DNA of 64,000 nt from CAMCHP01 sp036835325 (GCA_036835325.1 DAITMF010000008.1:16074-80073); one strand, 5' to 3'. Counted from the first letter of the stretch, positions 9,665-19,115 are shown. Notes: generated from the letters alone by a model not told the origin. Program-made: numbers and translations.

Positions 9665-12600
9665 CGGTTCTCTTCGGTTAAGGTGTCACAGTGGTAATGG
9701 CGAGGCAATTTCTCGGTGGGCTTTTTACCGCCACCACCGCCGTTGTCGAGCATTTTCTGGATGAGCCGTGCACGTTCTGCGGTGATGAATGCCCGCAGGC
9801 GCTTATCTTCTTCGGCATCGAATAAACGACGGCCGTCAACAAAGGTCGCTTCAGCCTTGGCGTAGATGCTCAACGGATGGTCAGACCACACAACCAAGTC
9901 AGCGTCTTTCCCTGCCTTGAGTGACCCCGTTTGGTCGTCTAAGTGCAAAAGCTTCGCCGGATTGAGGGTGACAAACTTAAGGGCTTCGGCTTCGGGTACA
10001 TTGCCGTACTTCACGGCTTTCGCAGCTTCTTGGTTGAGGCGGCGCGCCATTTCGGCATCGTCGCTGTTGAACGCCGTGGTCACACCTTGGCTCCACAGTA
10101 CCGCCCCGTTGTAAGGAATGGCATCTTTCACTTCGTACTTGTAGGCCCACCAATCAGAGAAGCTTGACCCTCCGGCACCGTGTTGCGCCATTTTATCGGC
10201 CACCTTGTACCCTTCGAGGATGTGCGTGAACGTATTCACGGTGAACCCGAGCGAGTCGCCCACGTGCATGAGCATGTTGATTTCGTCTTGGCGGTAGCTG
10301 TGGCAACTGATGAAGCGCTCTTTGTTTAGGATTTGGAGGATGGTCTCCATCTCAAGGTCGCGGCGCGGAGCCGGCGGTACGTCGCCTTTGCGCTTCTTCA
10401 GCAAGGCTGATTTATATACGGCCCACTCCTCGCCGTACTCACGTGCACGGATGAAGTGGTCATAGTACACTTGTTCTACGCCCATGCGCGTTTGTGGGAA
10501 ACGCGACGAGTAGTAATCGCCCCAATTCGACTGTTTCACGTTCTCTCCCAAGGCAAACTTGATAAAGGGCGATGCACCTTCAATTTGCATTTCATCGGGC
10601 GTGAATCCCCACCGGAGTTTCACAACAGCACTTTGCCCACCAATTGGGTTGGCCGAGCCATGAAGGAGCTGCGCAGCGGTAACGCCTCCGCTGAGTTGGC
10701 GGTAAATGTTAATGTCTTCAGAGTTTACAACACTTCCTATGCTGACCTCTGCTGAGCTGGCTTGGGTTCCTTCGTTAACACCTCCGCTCACCCCGATGTG
10801 CGAGTGCTCATCGATGATGCCGGGGGTGACGTGTTTTCCGCTGGCGTTGAACTCGGTGACCTGAACCCCTTTGCCGACAAGGGCTGAGGCGTTGAGATCG
10901 CGTCCTACGGCGATGATTTTGCCCTTGTGAATGAGCACTTGTCCGTTCTCAATCACGCCTTCTTCTTCGCAGGTCCAAACAGTGGCGTTGGTGATTAGAA
11001 GGGTTTCCTGAGCGGGCATCTGCGCGCGTCCGTAGGCCGTGAAAGGGTACAAAACAGATCCCACTTCATCCACCTGCGATGGCTCTTTTTTGTTTTCTTC
11101 TTGGATGGATGCTTTGGTTCGTCGAGCGCTCCACTCGACCCATGTTCCATTGGATGCTTGGCCTTTACCGCGAAGCCATCCATCCTCATCCCCAAAAAAA
11201 CTACCACTGAGCATGGTAACCCCCTCGAAGTGCTTTTCGAGCGCAGCGAAGCGCAGGCTGACCAAGGCATCGTCTTGCGCGATTTTCACATCAACAGATG
11301 CGGTGTCGCTGCCTGCAATTGCCGTGATTTTGCCCTCGGGTTTGCCGGGCGACCCTGAAATGGTCATTTGCAGGGTCTTGCCCTCGATTAGCAGCTCGTA
11401 GTCGCCGGAGAGGTCAAGTGCATTGCGGTTTGTGTATACGTGCTGGGTGCCATTGACCCAGTTTTCAAGTATGCGCGTTCCAGGATCGAACAGGTCGCCA
11501 TCGGCTACGATGAAGTTGGCGATGTAGCCTTTTTGCAGACGGCCGAGGCGGTCATCGGCCTTGATGAGTTTGGCGGGTGTTTCGGTCAATGCGCGAAGGG
11601 CGGCCTCTTTTGGCAAACCGTGTGCGATGGCCGTGCGGATGCGATCGAGCATTGAGCCGGCTTCTTTGAGGTCGTTGGCCGTGAATGCGAACGGGATACC
11701 TGCTTTGTGCACCCGTGCGGCGTTGGTTGGGGCGAGCTCCCAATGCTTGAGTTCGGCGAGCGATACGAGGCGGGCGAGGTAGGGGTCGCTAACATCGATC
11801 GCTTCGGGGTAATCCAATGAAAGAATGAGGGCTCCACCGGTTTTGGCTACGGCATCGAGGCGTTGGTAGCTGTCGCCGTTCTCCTTGTAAATGAAGGGCA
11901 ACGAAAATTCATCACCGATTTTATCGGCACGCAAAATATCGAGCACATCGCTGCAATGGAAGAGCCACGGCAGGGTACGAATGCGGTTCAGTGCCTCTAG
12001 GCTGAGGTTTGATTCAATGCGGTTGCCACCGTTGGCGTACCAATCAGCATCGTACAAGGTTTGGCGCAAGAGTGCCACCGACCCCATAAGCGAACTCGGG
12101 TAATCTTGGGTGCTCGTGCCTTTTCGGAACGACGCCACAGCGGCTGCTTCACTTGTGAGCACGGCCTTGTGGTCGTTGTCGTCGAGTACCACAAGGCTGG
12201 CTGTGCCGCGGATGATGCCGTCGTGGACATGGGTCAGTACGGCTCCGAAGCCGGCTTTACGCAGTGCTTCGTGGCGGTCGCTGTTGTTGGCTGAAGCGTA
12301 GTTTTCTGCTGCACGGATTTCCGGACGGATGGCTTCATTCCAGCCAAAGGCGCCTTTCTTTGACGATTCATCTTGAGGCCCATGTTGGCGCTCTGCACGG
12401 CGTGCCTCCGGCATACCGGCATCGCTCCAGAGGTCAATGAAGGATGGGTAAATGTGTGTGCCAGACGCGTCAATGCGCACAGCGGCATCGTAGTCACCTA
12501 CTTGACCCACCGCAACGATGACCCCACGTGAAACGGCGATATCGCCTGTGATTTCGGTACCCGCATCGGTATGCAGCGTGGCGTTCTCGAGGATGTACAC

Positions 12601-12702
12601 CGAACTGCCCTTATCGAGGGTACCATTCACAGGAAAGCTGGGTTGCGCCAAGGTGCACAACGCGAAGAAGGCAAAAGCGCCAAAAAGAAAAAGGTATTTC
12701 AT
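9661..12702 (-). CDS. Double amidohydrolase-domain secreted protein
   Basis: 1013 residues: signal peptide (cleavage after TLAQ, about residue 19), then two amidohydrolase-fold units. The N-terminal unit (about 25-430) has YPSFIDLWSDAG where HxH should be, so it lacks the first metal ligands, although its C-terminal ETPAKLIKADDRLGRLQKG is typical. A linker of about 100 residues (430-570) is not recognised. The C-terminal unit (about 570-990) keeps TPGIIDEHSHIG (HxH present) and later conserved blocks (FVTLNPAKLLHLDDQTGSLKAG), so this half is probably catalytic. First gene of the operon with the 428-residue homologue and queA. Large amidohydrolases next to a smaller one occur in other Bacteroidota; the substrate is not established. 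Confidence 0.87.
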   Translation of the reverse strand: MKYLFLFGAFAFFALCTLAQPSFPVNGTLDKGSSVYILENATLHTDAGTEITGDIAVSRGVIVAVGQVGDYDAAVRIDASGTHIYPSFIDLWSDAGMPEARRAERQHGPQDESSKKGAFGWNEAIRPEIRAAENYASANNSDRHEALRKAGFGAVLTHVHDGIIRGTASLVVLDDNDHKAVLTSEAAAVASFRKGTSTQDYPSSLMGSVALLRQTLYDADWYANGGNRIESNLSLEALNRIRTLPWLFHCSDVLDILRADKIGDEFSLPFIYKENGDSYQRLDAVAKTGGALILSLDYPEAIDVSDPYLARLVSLAELKHWELAPTNAARVHKAGIPFAFTANDLKEAGSMLDRIRTAIAHGLPKEAALRALTETPAKLIKADDRLGRLQKGYIANFIVADGDLFDPGTRILENWVNGTQHVYTNRNALDLSGDYELLIEGKTLQMTISGSPGKPEGKITAIAGSDTASVDVKIAQDDALVSLRFAALEKHFEGVTMLSGSFFGDEDGWLRGKGQASNGTWVEWSARRTKASIQEENKKEPSQVDEVGSVLYPFTAYGRAQMPAQETLLITNATVWTCEEEGVIENGQVLIHKGKIIAVGRDLNASALVGKGVQVTEFNASGKHVTPGIIDEHSHIGVSGGVNEGTQASSAEVSIGSVVNSEDINIYRQLSGGVTAAQLLHGSANPIGGQSAVVKLRWGFTPDEMQIEGASPFIKFALGENVKQSNWGDYYSSRFPQTRMGVEQVYYDHFIRAREYGEEWAVYKSALLKKRKGDVPPAPRRDLEMETILQILNKERFISCHSYRQDEINMLMHVGDSLGFTVNTFTHILEGYKVADKMAQHGAGGSSFSDWWAYKYEVKDAIPYNGAVLWSQGVTTAFNSDDAEMARRLNQEAAKAVKYGNVPEAEALKFVTLNPAKLLHLDDQTGSLKAGKDADLVVWSDHPLSIYAKAEATFVDGRRLFDAEEDKRLRAFITAERARLIQKMLDNGGGGGKKPTEKLPRHYHCDTLTEENR
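11103..11185. repeat. Pair of GGATGGATG motif copies
   Basis: GGATGGATG at 11103-11111, preceded by a T-rich tract, and its complement CATCCATCC at 11177-11185, followed by C and A-rich sequence. Both lie inside the linker of the double amidohydrolase gene in different reading-frame contexts. They belong to a window-wide family described in the findings. Confidence 0.6.
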
Positions 12703-12774
12703 CCTTACAGGTTTCTACTGCGAAGGTAAACACGGCCGCGCCTCGCAGTGTTTCATTCAAGGTACTTTGTCACG

Positions 12775-12782
12775 TACCTTTG
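12775..12782 (+). promoter_or_regulatory. Bacteroidota -7 element upstream of nfu
   Basis: TACCTTTG matches the TAnnTTTG -7 consensus. It lies 33 bases before the ATG of the Nfu gene in the 113-base divergent region. On the opposite strand a variant, TACCTTCG (12721-12728), is suitably placed for the amidohydrolase operon. No clear TTG -33 element at the usual spacing. Confidence 0.5.
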
Positions 12783-12815
12783 CCGTGTTGAAATGAACTT
12801 CGAAGATACTTGATT

Positions 12816-13445
12816 ATGGAAAAGCGCAGAATACCCACCGCAGTTTATGCAGAGATGACCCCAAATCCGGCAGTGATGAAGTTCGTTGCTGACCGCATGT
12901 TGATTGACGGGGGAGCGCAAGCCGCCTACACCACAAAAAGTGCTGCTGCCGGCTCTTCGCCGCTTGCCGAAGAACTGTTTAACTTTCCGTTTGTGACCGC
13001 GGTGTTCATTTCAGGCAACTACGTCGCCGTTACCAAAGACGACTCGTTGGGGTGGGAAATGATTGTACAGCAGTTGCGCGAGTACTTGCGTGAATGGTTG
13101 ATGGAGCATGAGGTATGTGTTACGCAGGTTCCTGACGTTTTGCCTGAGCCTCCGGCGGATGAGCGGCCTTCGGTGACTGCATCGGCTGATTTCATCAACG
13201 AGAGCGAGGTCGTTCCTTCAGCTTTTGACGATCAAATCCGCGATCTTCTTGACAATTTCGTGCGGCCTGCCGTTGAGCAAGATGGTGGGGCAATCGACTT
13301 CAAGGCGTACAAAGAAGGCAAAGTTTACGTGCACATGCGCGGTGCTTGCGCCGGATGCCCGAGCTCAATGCAAACCTTGAAGAACGGCATTGAAAACCTT
13401 TTGAAAGCCCACATCCCAGAGGTTACCGAAGTGGTTGCAGGCTAA
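12816..13445 (+). CDS. NifU-like iron-sulfur cluster carrier (Nfu)
   Basis: 209 residues. An N-terminal Nfu domain (about 5-90, with AEMTPNPAVMKFV) is joined by a linker to a C-terminal NifU domain (about 130-209) holding the cluster-binding CxxC (C178, C181 in RGACAGCPSS). Nfu proteins carry a 4Fe-4S cluster between two subunits and deliver it to apo-enzymes. I start at the ATG giving MEKRRIP; an in-frame TTG six bases upstream is less likely. Expressed alone, with the divergent amidohydrolase operon upstream. A 7-bp inverted repeat (13478-13496) after the stop could be a weak terminator but lacks a good T-tract. Confidence 0.92.
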   Translation: MEKRRIPTAVYAEMTPNPAVMKFVADRMLIDGGAQAAYTTKSAAAGSSPLAEELFNFPFVTAVFISGNYVAVTKDDSLGWEMIVQQLREYLREWLMEHEVCVTQVPDVLPEPPADERPSVTASADFINESEVVPSAFDDQIRDLLDNFVRPAVEQDGGAIDFKAYKEGKVYVHMRGACAGCPSSMQTLKNGIENLLKAHIPEVTEVVAG

Positions 13446-13575
13446 GATTCTACCGCAATTTTCTGGTAATCAACAGAAAGATGTAGGAAACATCTTACTT
13501 TAAGATGGGCAATGCTGTGTCGGATGCGCTAAACTCGTAGCGCTAATTTGCGCTTCCAACTAAGTACTTGCTTTT

Positions 13576-15474
13576 ATGAGAAAAAACATTGGTTTACTTA
13601 TCCTGACCTTACTTTCCTCGTATTCACTTTTTGCGCAGCAGATGCCGCTTGAACCTGCGCCGGGCTCGTTTATCAACGGAGTTCGGCCTGAACAAGGTGC
13701 GCACCGAGCCGAAGCAGTCATATGGTCGGAAGACTTCGCCAATGGTATTCCAGAAAGCTGGACGCAGGTCGCCGATCCCAATGGCGCATTTTTTGAATAC
13801 CGCGGCCCAATGACCAATCCGAGCAACTTAATTGGCACGCGGGGCAGTTGTGTAAACGTGAACAACCCAATCGGCGAGCCCATTGAATCACCTACCGCCG
13901 ACAATGGGTTCATCATTTTCGACTCAAACTTTTGGGACGATAACATCGGCCCGTGTGGCAACTTCGGCGTGGGAGAATTCCCCGGCCCGCACTTCACCAT
14001 GCTCACTACTGACTACATTGACCTGACCGGCTACACAAGTTTGGGCATGCGCCTGAACCAATACATGAAAAACTATTTGGCACAAACGCGCATCGAATAC
14101 AGCATTAACGATGGCGAATGGGCAGTACTCTGGAGCAATACTGTGCCGCAATTTTCAGGTGAAACTGAGAAAAACGCCTTCGTGCGCTTCAATGTGAGCG
14201 ATGCCATTGCCGATCAGGCAAATGTGCGATTGCGCTTTGTGTTCGACGGCAACTACTACTTCTGGATGATCGACGACATCGCAATTTTCGAGATTTTTGA
14301 AAACAACCTCGTCATTGATCAAACCAACTACGGCAATTACATCCCATTCAACCCGCTCGGAAGCGGCTACCAAGACCTCGAATACGCTGTGTACCCATCG
14401 GCAATGGCGCCGAACTTGCATTTTCAAGCCCAAACCTACAATTGGGGTTCAGCGCAGCAAACGGACGCTAGGCTCTACACCGATGTGGTAAACGACCTCA
14501 CCGGCGACACCATCTACACCGCCAACTCGACGGCACTCACCTTAGCGCCCGACGATGGGACGAATTTCACGGCTCCGACTTTCCAAATGGACGGCAGCCT
14601 CGCCCCCTACTCAATACACTACTACGTCGAAGGCAACCAAGAAGATGAATTCCCACAAGCCAATCGTGTGATTCGAAACTTTGAGGTGACCGACTACATC
14701 TATGCCCGCGACCGCCAAGAAACCGAAGGCATCTTCGTACCCAGTCCTGGCCTGTTCGGCACGCAATACGAAGTGGGCAACTTCTACCAAATCACCGCAG
14801 AAGACCAAGTGGCGCAATCAATCAGCATCGGTGTAGGCGTGGGCACCAACCCCAATGCCTCCGTGTATGGTCGTATCTACAAAATCGGGCTTCAAGGTGG
14901 AGGAGTGACTGCTGAAATTGTTGCCGAAACCAGTGAGTACCCCATCAATCAATGGGCGTTCAACAACGTTGGCGACAACCGTGTAATGACCATTGACCTC
15001 GAAGAACCCGTGCTCCTCGATAAAGACTCGGCCTACCTTGTTATGGCCGGTGCACCGGGCGGTGCAGGCAGTGTACTGTTCCCGGTGAGCGGAAATTCAC
15101 CCGACTTTTCATCCATGGCCCGCTTCTACCCCAGCAGTTGGTTTTTCTTTGTTCGCACGCCACTGGTGCGCGTGAACTTCGGTATCGTTGAAAACGTACA
15201 AGAAAAAGCCACCGCTGACTTGGCGTTCAAGTGCTTCCCGAATCCGGCGAGTGAACTCCTCAACTTGCGCTTCGAATTGCCTGAAAGCGCCGCCACAACA
15301 CTGTTGATTTACGACCAGACCGGACGCATCGTTCACACCGAACAATTCGGCCGCTTGAACACCGGTGAGCAACGCCGCACCGTTGACGTAAGCCGTCTTG
15401 CCAATGGCTGGTACGTGGCTTCGCTGCAAACCCCAACGCAAACCAAAAACGAAATGGTGGTCATCAGAAGGTAA
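13576..15474 (+). CDS. T9SS type A cargo protein, choice-of-anchor-like
   Basis: 632 residues: signal peptide ending FAQ (about 21), then EDFANGIPESWTQV, the usual start of a cleaved-adhesin/MAM-like (choice-of-anchor J) beta-sandwich, up to about residue 235 (WMIDDIAIFEI). A middle region (about 240-540) of beta-rich sequence follows, then a C-terminal T9SS type A sorting domain (about 550-632: FPNPASELLNL, YDQTGRIV, NGWYVASL, MVVIRR). The last domain marks it for export through the type IX system and surface attachment or release. It shares architecture with the tandem proteins at 48.9-52.8 kb. The surface function is not known. Confidence 0.88.
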   Translation: MRKNIGLLILTLLSSYSLFAQQMPLEPAPGSFINGVRPEQGAHRAEAVIWSEDFANGIPESWTQVADPNGAFFEYRGPMTNPSNLIGTRGSCVNVNNPIGEPIESPTADNGFIIFDSNFWDDNIGPCGNFGVGEFPGPHFTMLTTDYIDLTGYTSLGMRLNQYMKNYLAQTRIEYSINDGEWAVLWSNTVPQFSGETEKNAFVRFNVSDAIADQANVRLRFVFDGNYYFWMIDDIAIFEIFENNLVIDQTNYGNYIPFNPLGSGYQDLEYAVYPSAMAPNLHFQAQTYNWGSAQQTDARLYTDVVNDLTGDTIYTANSTALTLAPDDGTNFTAPTFQMDGSLAPYSIHYYVEGNQEDEFPQANRVIRNFEVTDYIYARDRQETEGIFVPSPGLFGTQYEVGNFYQITAEDQVAQSISIGVGVGTNPNASVYGRIYKIGLQGGGVTAEIVAETSEYPINQWAFNNVGDNRVMTIDLEEPVLLDKDSAYLVMAGAPGGAGSVLFPVSGNSPDFSSMARFYPSSWFFFVRTPLVRVNFGIVENVQEKATADLAFKCFPNPASELLNLRFELPESAATTLLIYDQTGRIVHTEQFGRLNTGEQRRTVDVSRLANGWYVASLQTPTQTKNEMVVIRR

Positions 15475-15502
15475 GCTGAGCCACTTGAATACGTGTGTTT
15501 CT

Positions 15503-15533
15503 GCCGCCGGTGCGCTTCACCGGCGGCTTTTTT
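15503..15533 (+). terminator. Rho-independent terminator
   Basis: A perfect 10-bp stem, GCCGCCGGTG / CACCGGCGGC, with a 5-base loop, followed by six T. It ends the T9SS cargo transcript 29 bases after its stop codon and lies immediately before the GH3-family gene. Confidence 0.92.
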
Positions 15534-15536
15534 ATT

Positions 15537-15544
15537 GACCTTTG
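15537..15544 (+). promoter_or_regulatory. -7-like element before the GH3-family gene
   Basis: GACCTTTG differs from TAnnTTTG only at the first base. Six bases separate it from the ATG at 15551, which would give a leaderless or nearly leaderless mRNA. It starts four bases after the preceding terminator. Confidence 0.35.
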
Positions 15545-15550
15545 CAAGCG

Positions 15551-17044
15551 ATGGGATTAAAATCGGCACTCAGTAAACCCTTTGCCAGGTTAATCGTTGG
15601 CCGCTCGGCTGAAGAAGCTCGCCGCGCTGTTGAACTGCAGCAAAGCACCTTCGCGGCCCTCGTTTCAGATGCCGCACACACCGCCTTTGGTCGCGATCAC
15701 CGCTTCAACCAAGTGCGCACACCTGATGAATTCAGACAGGCCGTACCCCTCAACGATTACGAAGCCCTCAAACCCTACATCGAACGCACCATGCAAGGTG
15801 AACGCGATGTTCTGTGGAAGGGTCTCCCCCTCTATTTCTGCAAAACCAGCGGCACAACGAGCGGCACAAAGTTCATTCCGCTCACCAAAGAATCGATGCC
15901 CAACCACATCAACTCGGCTCGAAATGCCCTGCTCAGCTACATCGCAGAAACAGGCAAGGCGCGCTTCGTTGATGGCAAAATGATCTTTTTGCAGGGCAGC
16001 CCTGTACTCCATCACCTTGAGTCAGGGATTCCGTACGGACGTCTATCGGGCATTGTGGCGCACCACGTACCCGGCTATTTGCAACGAAACCGCCTGCCTT
16101 CGATGGCCACCAACAGCATCGACGATTGGGAAACCAAGCTCGACGCTGTGGTAAGCGAAACCATCGACCAAAACATGACCCTGATTTCGGGCATACCATC
16201 GTGGGTTCAGATGTATTTCGAGCGCTTGCTCGAACGCTCGGGAAAGAGCGACATCCGTACACTTTTTCCCAATTTTTCGCTGTTTGTTTATGGCGGTGTG
16301 AACTTTGCCCCGTACAAGGCCCGTTTTAATGAGCTCATTGGCTCATCCATCCCTACAGTAGAAACCTATCCGGCCAGTGAAGGCTTTATCGCCTACCAAG
16401 ATTCGCAAAGCCAGCCGGGCCTGCGACTTACCATTAACGACGGCATTTGGTACGAGTTCATTCCTGCCGATCGCTACTTCGAAGAAAATCCGCCGCGTTT
16501 GTCGCTCGATCAGGTCGAGCTCGGCGTGAACTACGCCCTCGTTTTGAACACGAACGCTGGGATGTGGGGCTACAGCATTGGCGACACCGTGAAGTTCGTG
16601 TCGCTTGACCCTCCGCGCATTGTGGTGACCGGCCGCATCAAGCACTTCACCTCGGCATTTGGCGAGCACGTTATTGCCGAGGAGGTTGAGCGTGCGCTGA
16701 CCGAAGCGATGGCCGCGTACCCGTGCGCTGTGCGTGAATTCCACGTCGCGCCGCAGGTGAATCCGACCGAGGGCTTGCCGTACCATGAATGGCTCATCGA
16801 ATTCGAGCATGAACCACATGATTTGCAGGCTTTTGCTGACGTCATCGACAACTCCATGCGTCGGCAAAACATCTACTACAATGACCTCATCGCGGGCAAC
16901 ATCTTGCGCCGTGTGGTGATCACCGCCTTGCCAAAAGGCCGCTTCGAACAGATGATGAAACAGCGCGGAAAACTGGGTGGCCAGAACAAAGTGCCCAGGT
17001 TGTCCAATGACCGCGAAGTGGCCGATGCGCTTCACAGGGCATGA
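15551..17044 (+). CDS. GH3 family acyl-acid-amido synthetase-like protein
   Basis: 497 residues. The GH3 (auxin-responsive promoter) family is a branch of ANL-type adenylating enzymes; plant members join carboxylic acids to amino acids, while the substrates of the Bacteroidota members are unknown. Visible hallmarks: CKTSGTTSGTKFIPLT (ATP-binding P-loop-like motif, about 97-112), the central YPASEGFIAYQD block, and VVTGRIKHFTSAFGEHV near residue 365, a GH3 C-terminal hinge motif. An in-frame TTG nine bases upstream overlaps the promoter-like box and is unlikely to be the start. Followed 19 bases later by the VWA protein gene. Confidence 0.9.
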   Translation: MGLKSALSKPFARLIVGRSAEEARRAVELQQSTFAALVSDAAHTAFGRDHRFNQVRTPDEFRQAVPLNDYEALKPYIERTMQGERDVLWKGLPLYFCKTSGTTSGTKFIPLTKESMPNHINSARNALLSYIAETGKARFVDGKMIFLQGSPVLHHLESGIPYGRLSGIVAHHVPGYLQRNRLPSMATNSIDDWETKLDAVVSETIDQNMTLISGIPSWVQMYFERLLERSGKSDIRTLFPNFSLFVYGGVNFAPYKARFNELIGSSIPTVETYPASEGFIAYQDSQSQPGLRLTINDGIWYEFIPADRYFEENPPRLSLDQVELGVNYALVLNTNAGMWGYSIGDTVKFVSLDPPRIVVTGRIKHFTSAFGEHVIAEEVERALTEAMAAYPCAVREFHVAPQVNPTEGLPYHEWLIEFEHEPHDLQAFADVIDNSMRRQNIYYNDLIAGNILRRVVITALPKGRFEQMMKQRGKLGGQNKVPRLSNDREVADALHRA

Positions 17045-17063
17045 TTCTTGCACACGAAACGGC

Positions 17064-18461
17064 ATGAAGCACCGTTTTGAAGCTATGCGTTGGCTTGTTC
17101 TCTTTGTATGTTCTTTTTTTTCGCCTCTCGGCGGGATGCAGGCACAAATCGTGGTTGAACCCGGTTCAGTCGATTATGGCAGAATTGACGGCCCCAAAGA
17201 CCGCGTCGTTGATGTGGTGTTCACCAATCAGGGCACGAAGGATGCCTTGGTGCTCACCACCACCGTACTGCCCGAATACAGCTACCGGTGGAGCGCAAAA
17301 ACAGTCTCCCCTGACAGTAGCATCGTGCTCCGCATCAAGTTCAATCCACAACAAAAAGGCAAATACAACGACGAGGTAAGTGTTTTCTTCTCAACGATGA
17401 TGAAGCCTGTTGTGGTCAAGTTCAAGGCCGAAGTGAACTACATCGACCGGCGCGACAGCCCTGCTTGTCCGAGCTTCAATGATCGTCCGACCGATTGCTG
17501 CAACGACGCATTTACCGTTGAGGTGGTTGATGCAGTAAGCGGCCAACCCCTTCGCGACGCCCGTGTGCGCATTTACGAACAAGGCGTAAAGCAGCGCGAC
17601 ATCCGAACCGATCGCAGTGGCCGCTACAGCGAAGCCATCCCGATTGGCTATTACCTTGTGGCGGCATCAGCAGACGGGTATTCATCGGCCGACAGCACCG
17701 GTTACATCAACCGTCGGAACAACTTCTTGCAGCTGCGTTTGCATCCGATTCCCGAACCGGAAGTCATCGCCGATGTCAACTCCCCTAAGGAAGCACCGGC
17801 TGAAGTGGCGGTTGAAACGCCCACGCCTCCCGTCCATCCACAAGAAAAAAATGAAATCACACCGACTGATAACGAAGTTATTACCATTGTAACCGGAGGC
17901 GTGCCCGAACCTGTTTATGTGCCGAGCAACCTCGTTTTTTTGGTCGACGTATCGCAGTCGATGTTTTACAAAAGCCGACTGGAGCTCTTGAAAACGGGCT
18001 TGGTTGAGCTGATTGACGCGCTGGAAGAGGTTGACCGCATGGCGCTCATTTCGTATGCCGAAACCACTGACGAAGTCATTGGCCTAACCGCCGGCGACGG
18101 CAAAGCCGAATTGATCGGGGCAGTGGCCGGCCTCACCGCCGGCGGCCGCACCAAAGGAGCGAAAGGGTTTCGCCACGCCTACGGCATGCTCGAGCTCTAC
18201 GGCAAGGCTGGCGCGAACAACCGCTTGGTGGTGGTGACTGACGGCGCCTTCACCACCATGGATGCCCAAAACATTGTTGAACTCGCTGCCGAGTACAGCG
18301 CCAAAGGCATTGCAACCACGATTGTGGGCGTGCGGTGCTTGGAGGGAGGCTGCGAAAAACTTGCCCTCATTGCTGAGGCCTGTGGCTCTCAACTCGTGAT
18401 TCTCGACGCCTTGGATGCCGGCGGCGAAACCCTCTTGCGCGAAGTCGCCGGCCGACGTTAA
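17064..18461 (+). CDS. Secreted VWA protein with ASH-like and carboxypeptidase-regulatory-like domains
   Basis: 465 residues from the ATG giving MKHRFEA; a signal peptide ends at MQAQ. Domain order: a DUF1573/ASH-like beta domain (about 33-125; VVEPGSVDYGRIDG, VVFTNQG), a carboxypeptidase regulatory-like fold (about 150-225; AVSGQPLRDARVRIYEQG), a proline-rich linker, and a von Willebrand A domain (about 290-465) with the MIDAS motif DVSQS at D295. Such proteins bind ligands or partners at the surface; no T9SS sorting domain is seen, so it is probably periplasmic or differently anchored. Upstream in-frame ATGs lie within the GH3-family gene and lack a signal peptide. Function unknown. Confidence 0.82.
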   Translation: MKHRFEAMRWLVLFVCSFFSPLGGMQAQIVVEPGSVDYGRIDGPKDRVVDVVFTNQGTKDALVLTTTVLPEYSYRWSAKTVSPDSSIVLRIKFNPQQKGKYNDEVSVFFSTMMKPVVVKFKAEVNYIDRRDSPACPSFNDRPTDCCNDAFTVEVVDAVSGQPLRDARVRIYEQGVKQRDIRTDRSGRYSEAIPIGYYLVAASADGYSSADSTGYINRRNNFLQLRLHPIPEPEVIADVNSPKEAPAEVAVETPTPPVHPQEKNEITPTDNEVITIVTGGVPEPVYVPSNLVFLVDVSQSMFYKSRLELLKTGLVELIDALEEVDRMALISYAETTDEVIGLTAGDGKAELIGAVAGLTAGGRTKGAKGFRHAYGMLELYGKAGANNRLVVVTDGAFTTMDAQNIVELAAEYSAKGIATTIVGVRCLEGGCEKLALIAEACGSQLVILDALDAGGETLLREVAGRR

Positions 18462-18478
18462 AATCGCTTCACGAATGG

Positions 18479-18486
18479 TATATTTG
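18479..18486 (+). promoter_or_regulatory. -7 element directly before uridine kinase start
   Basis: TATATTTG is a full match to TAnnTTTG. Only five bases separate it from the GTG start, so transcription would begin at or next to the start codon. Confidence 0.5.
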
Positions 18487-18491
18487 ACGCC

Positions 18492-19115
18492 GTGAAAGCG
18501 CGTCGACCTTACTTTGTGGGCATAGCAGGAGGCAGTGCCAGCGGGAAAACCTCGTTTCTAAACGCCTTGCTTGATTCGTTTGCTGCAGAAGACATCAGCC
18601 TTGTTTCGCAAGACAACTATTACCGGCCGGCTGAACAGCAATTGGCCGATGAGAACGGACGTCTGAATTTCGACCTTCCTGACAGTTTGTACCGCGAAGA
18701 GTTTCACCGCGACCTTGAGCTTTTGGCCGCGGGTATTCGGGTGCGAAGGCAAGAGTACACCTTCAACAACCCTGCGGTAACGCCGGGCATTGTTGCGGTT
18801 GAGCCCGCACCCATTGTGGTGACTGAAGGATTGTTCGTGTTTCATTACGACGAAGTGTGGCGCATGCTCGATTACAAAGTGTACCTGCATGCCGATGAAC
18901 AGATTCGATTGGAGCGCCGCATTGAACGCGACAGCAAGGAGCGCGGTTATCCCGAGAATGACGTCCGCTACCAATGGGAGCACCACGTGATGCCCGCTGA
19001 CCGGCGGTATTTGCAGCCCTTCAAAGAGCGCTGTGATTTGGTGGTTGACAACGATCACCATTATGCACCGGGACTCAACGCCTTGGTTGCCCACCTAAAA
19101 AACAACGTGCTATGA
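18492..19115 (+). CDS. udk: Uridine kinase
   Basis: 207 residues, GTG start. Phosphorylates uridine and cytidine in pyrimidine salvage. The P-loop GGSASGKTS lies at about 13-21, followed by SQDNYYRP (nucleoside-binding region) and NFDLPDSLY, all characteristic of the uridine kinase family; IERDSKERGYP is the lid-region arginine motif. Normal length. Its stop overlaps the start of the next gene (ATGA), beginning a three-gene coupled run with the ArsC/Spx-like protein and an EamA transporter. Confidence 0.93.
   Translation: MKARRPYFVGIAGGSASGKTSFLNALLDSFAAEDISLVSQDNYYRPAEQQLADENGRLNFDLPDSLYREEFHRDLELLAAGIRVRRQEYTFNNPAVTPGIVAVEPAPIVVTEGLFVFHYDEVWRMLDYKVYLHADEQIRLERRIERDSKERGYPENDVRYQWEHHVMPADRRYLQPFKERCDLVVDNDHHYAPGLNALVAHLKNNVL

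Noticed and set aside
13478..13554. Two inverted repeats after the Nfu gene (AAGATGT/ACATCTT and AGCGC/GCGCT)
   Set aside because: Stems are short, no T-tract follows, and no promoter box is well placed; they may be chance or a weak terminator, not enough to list.
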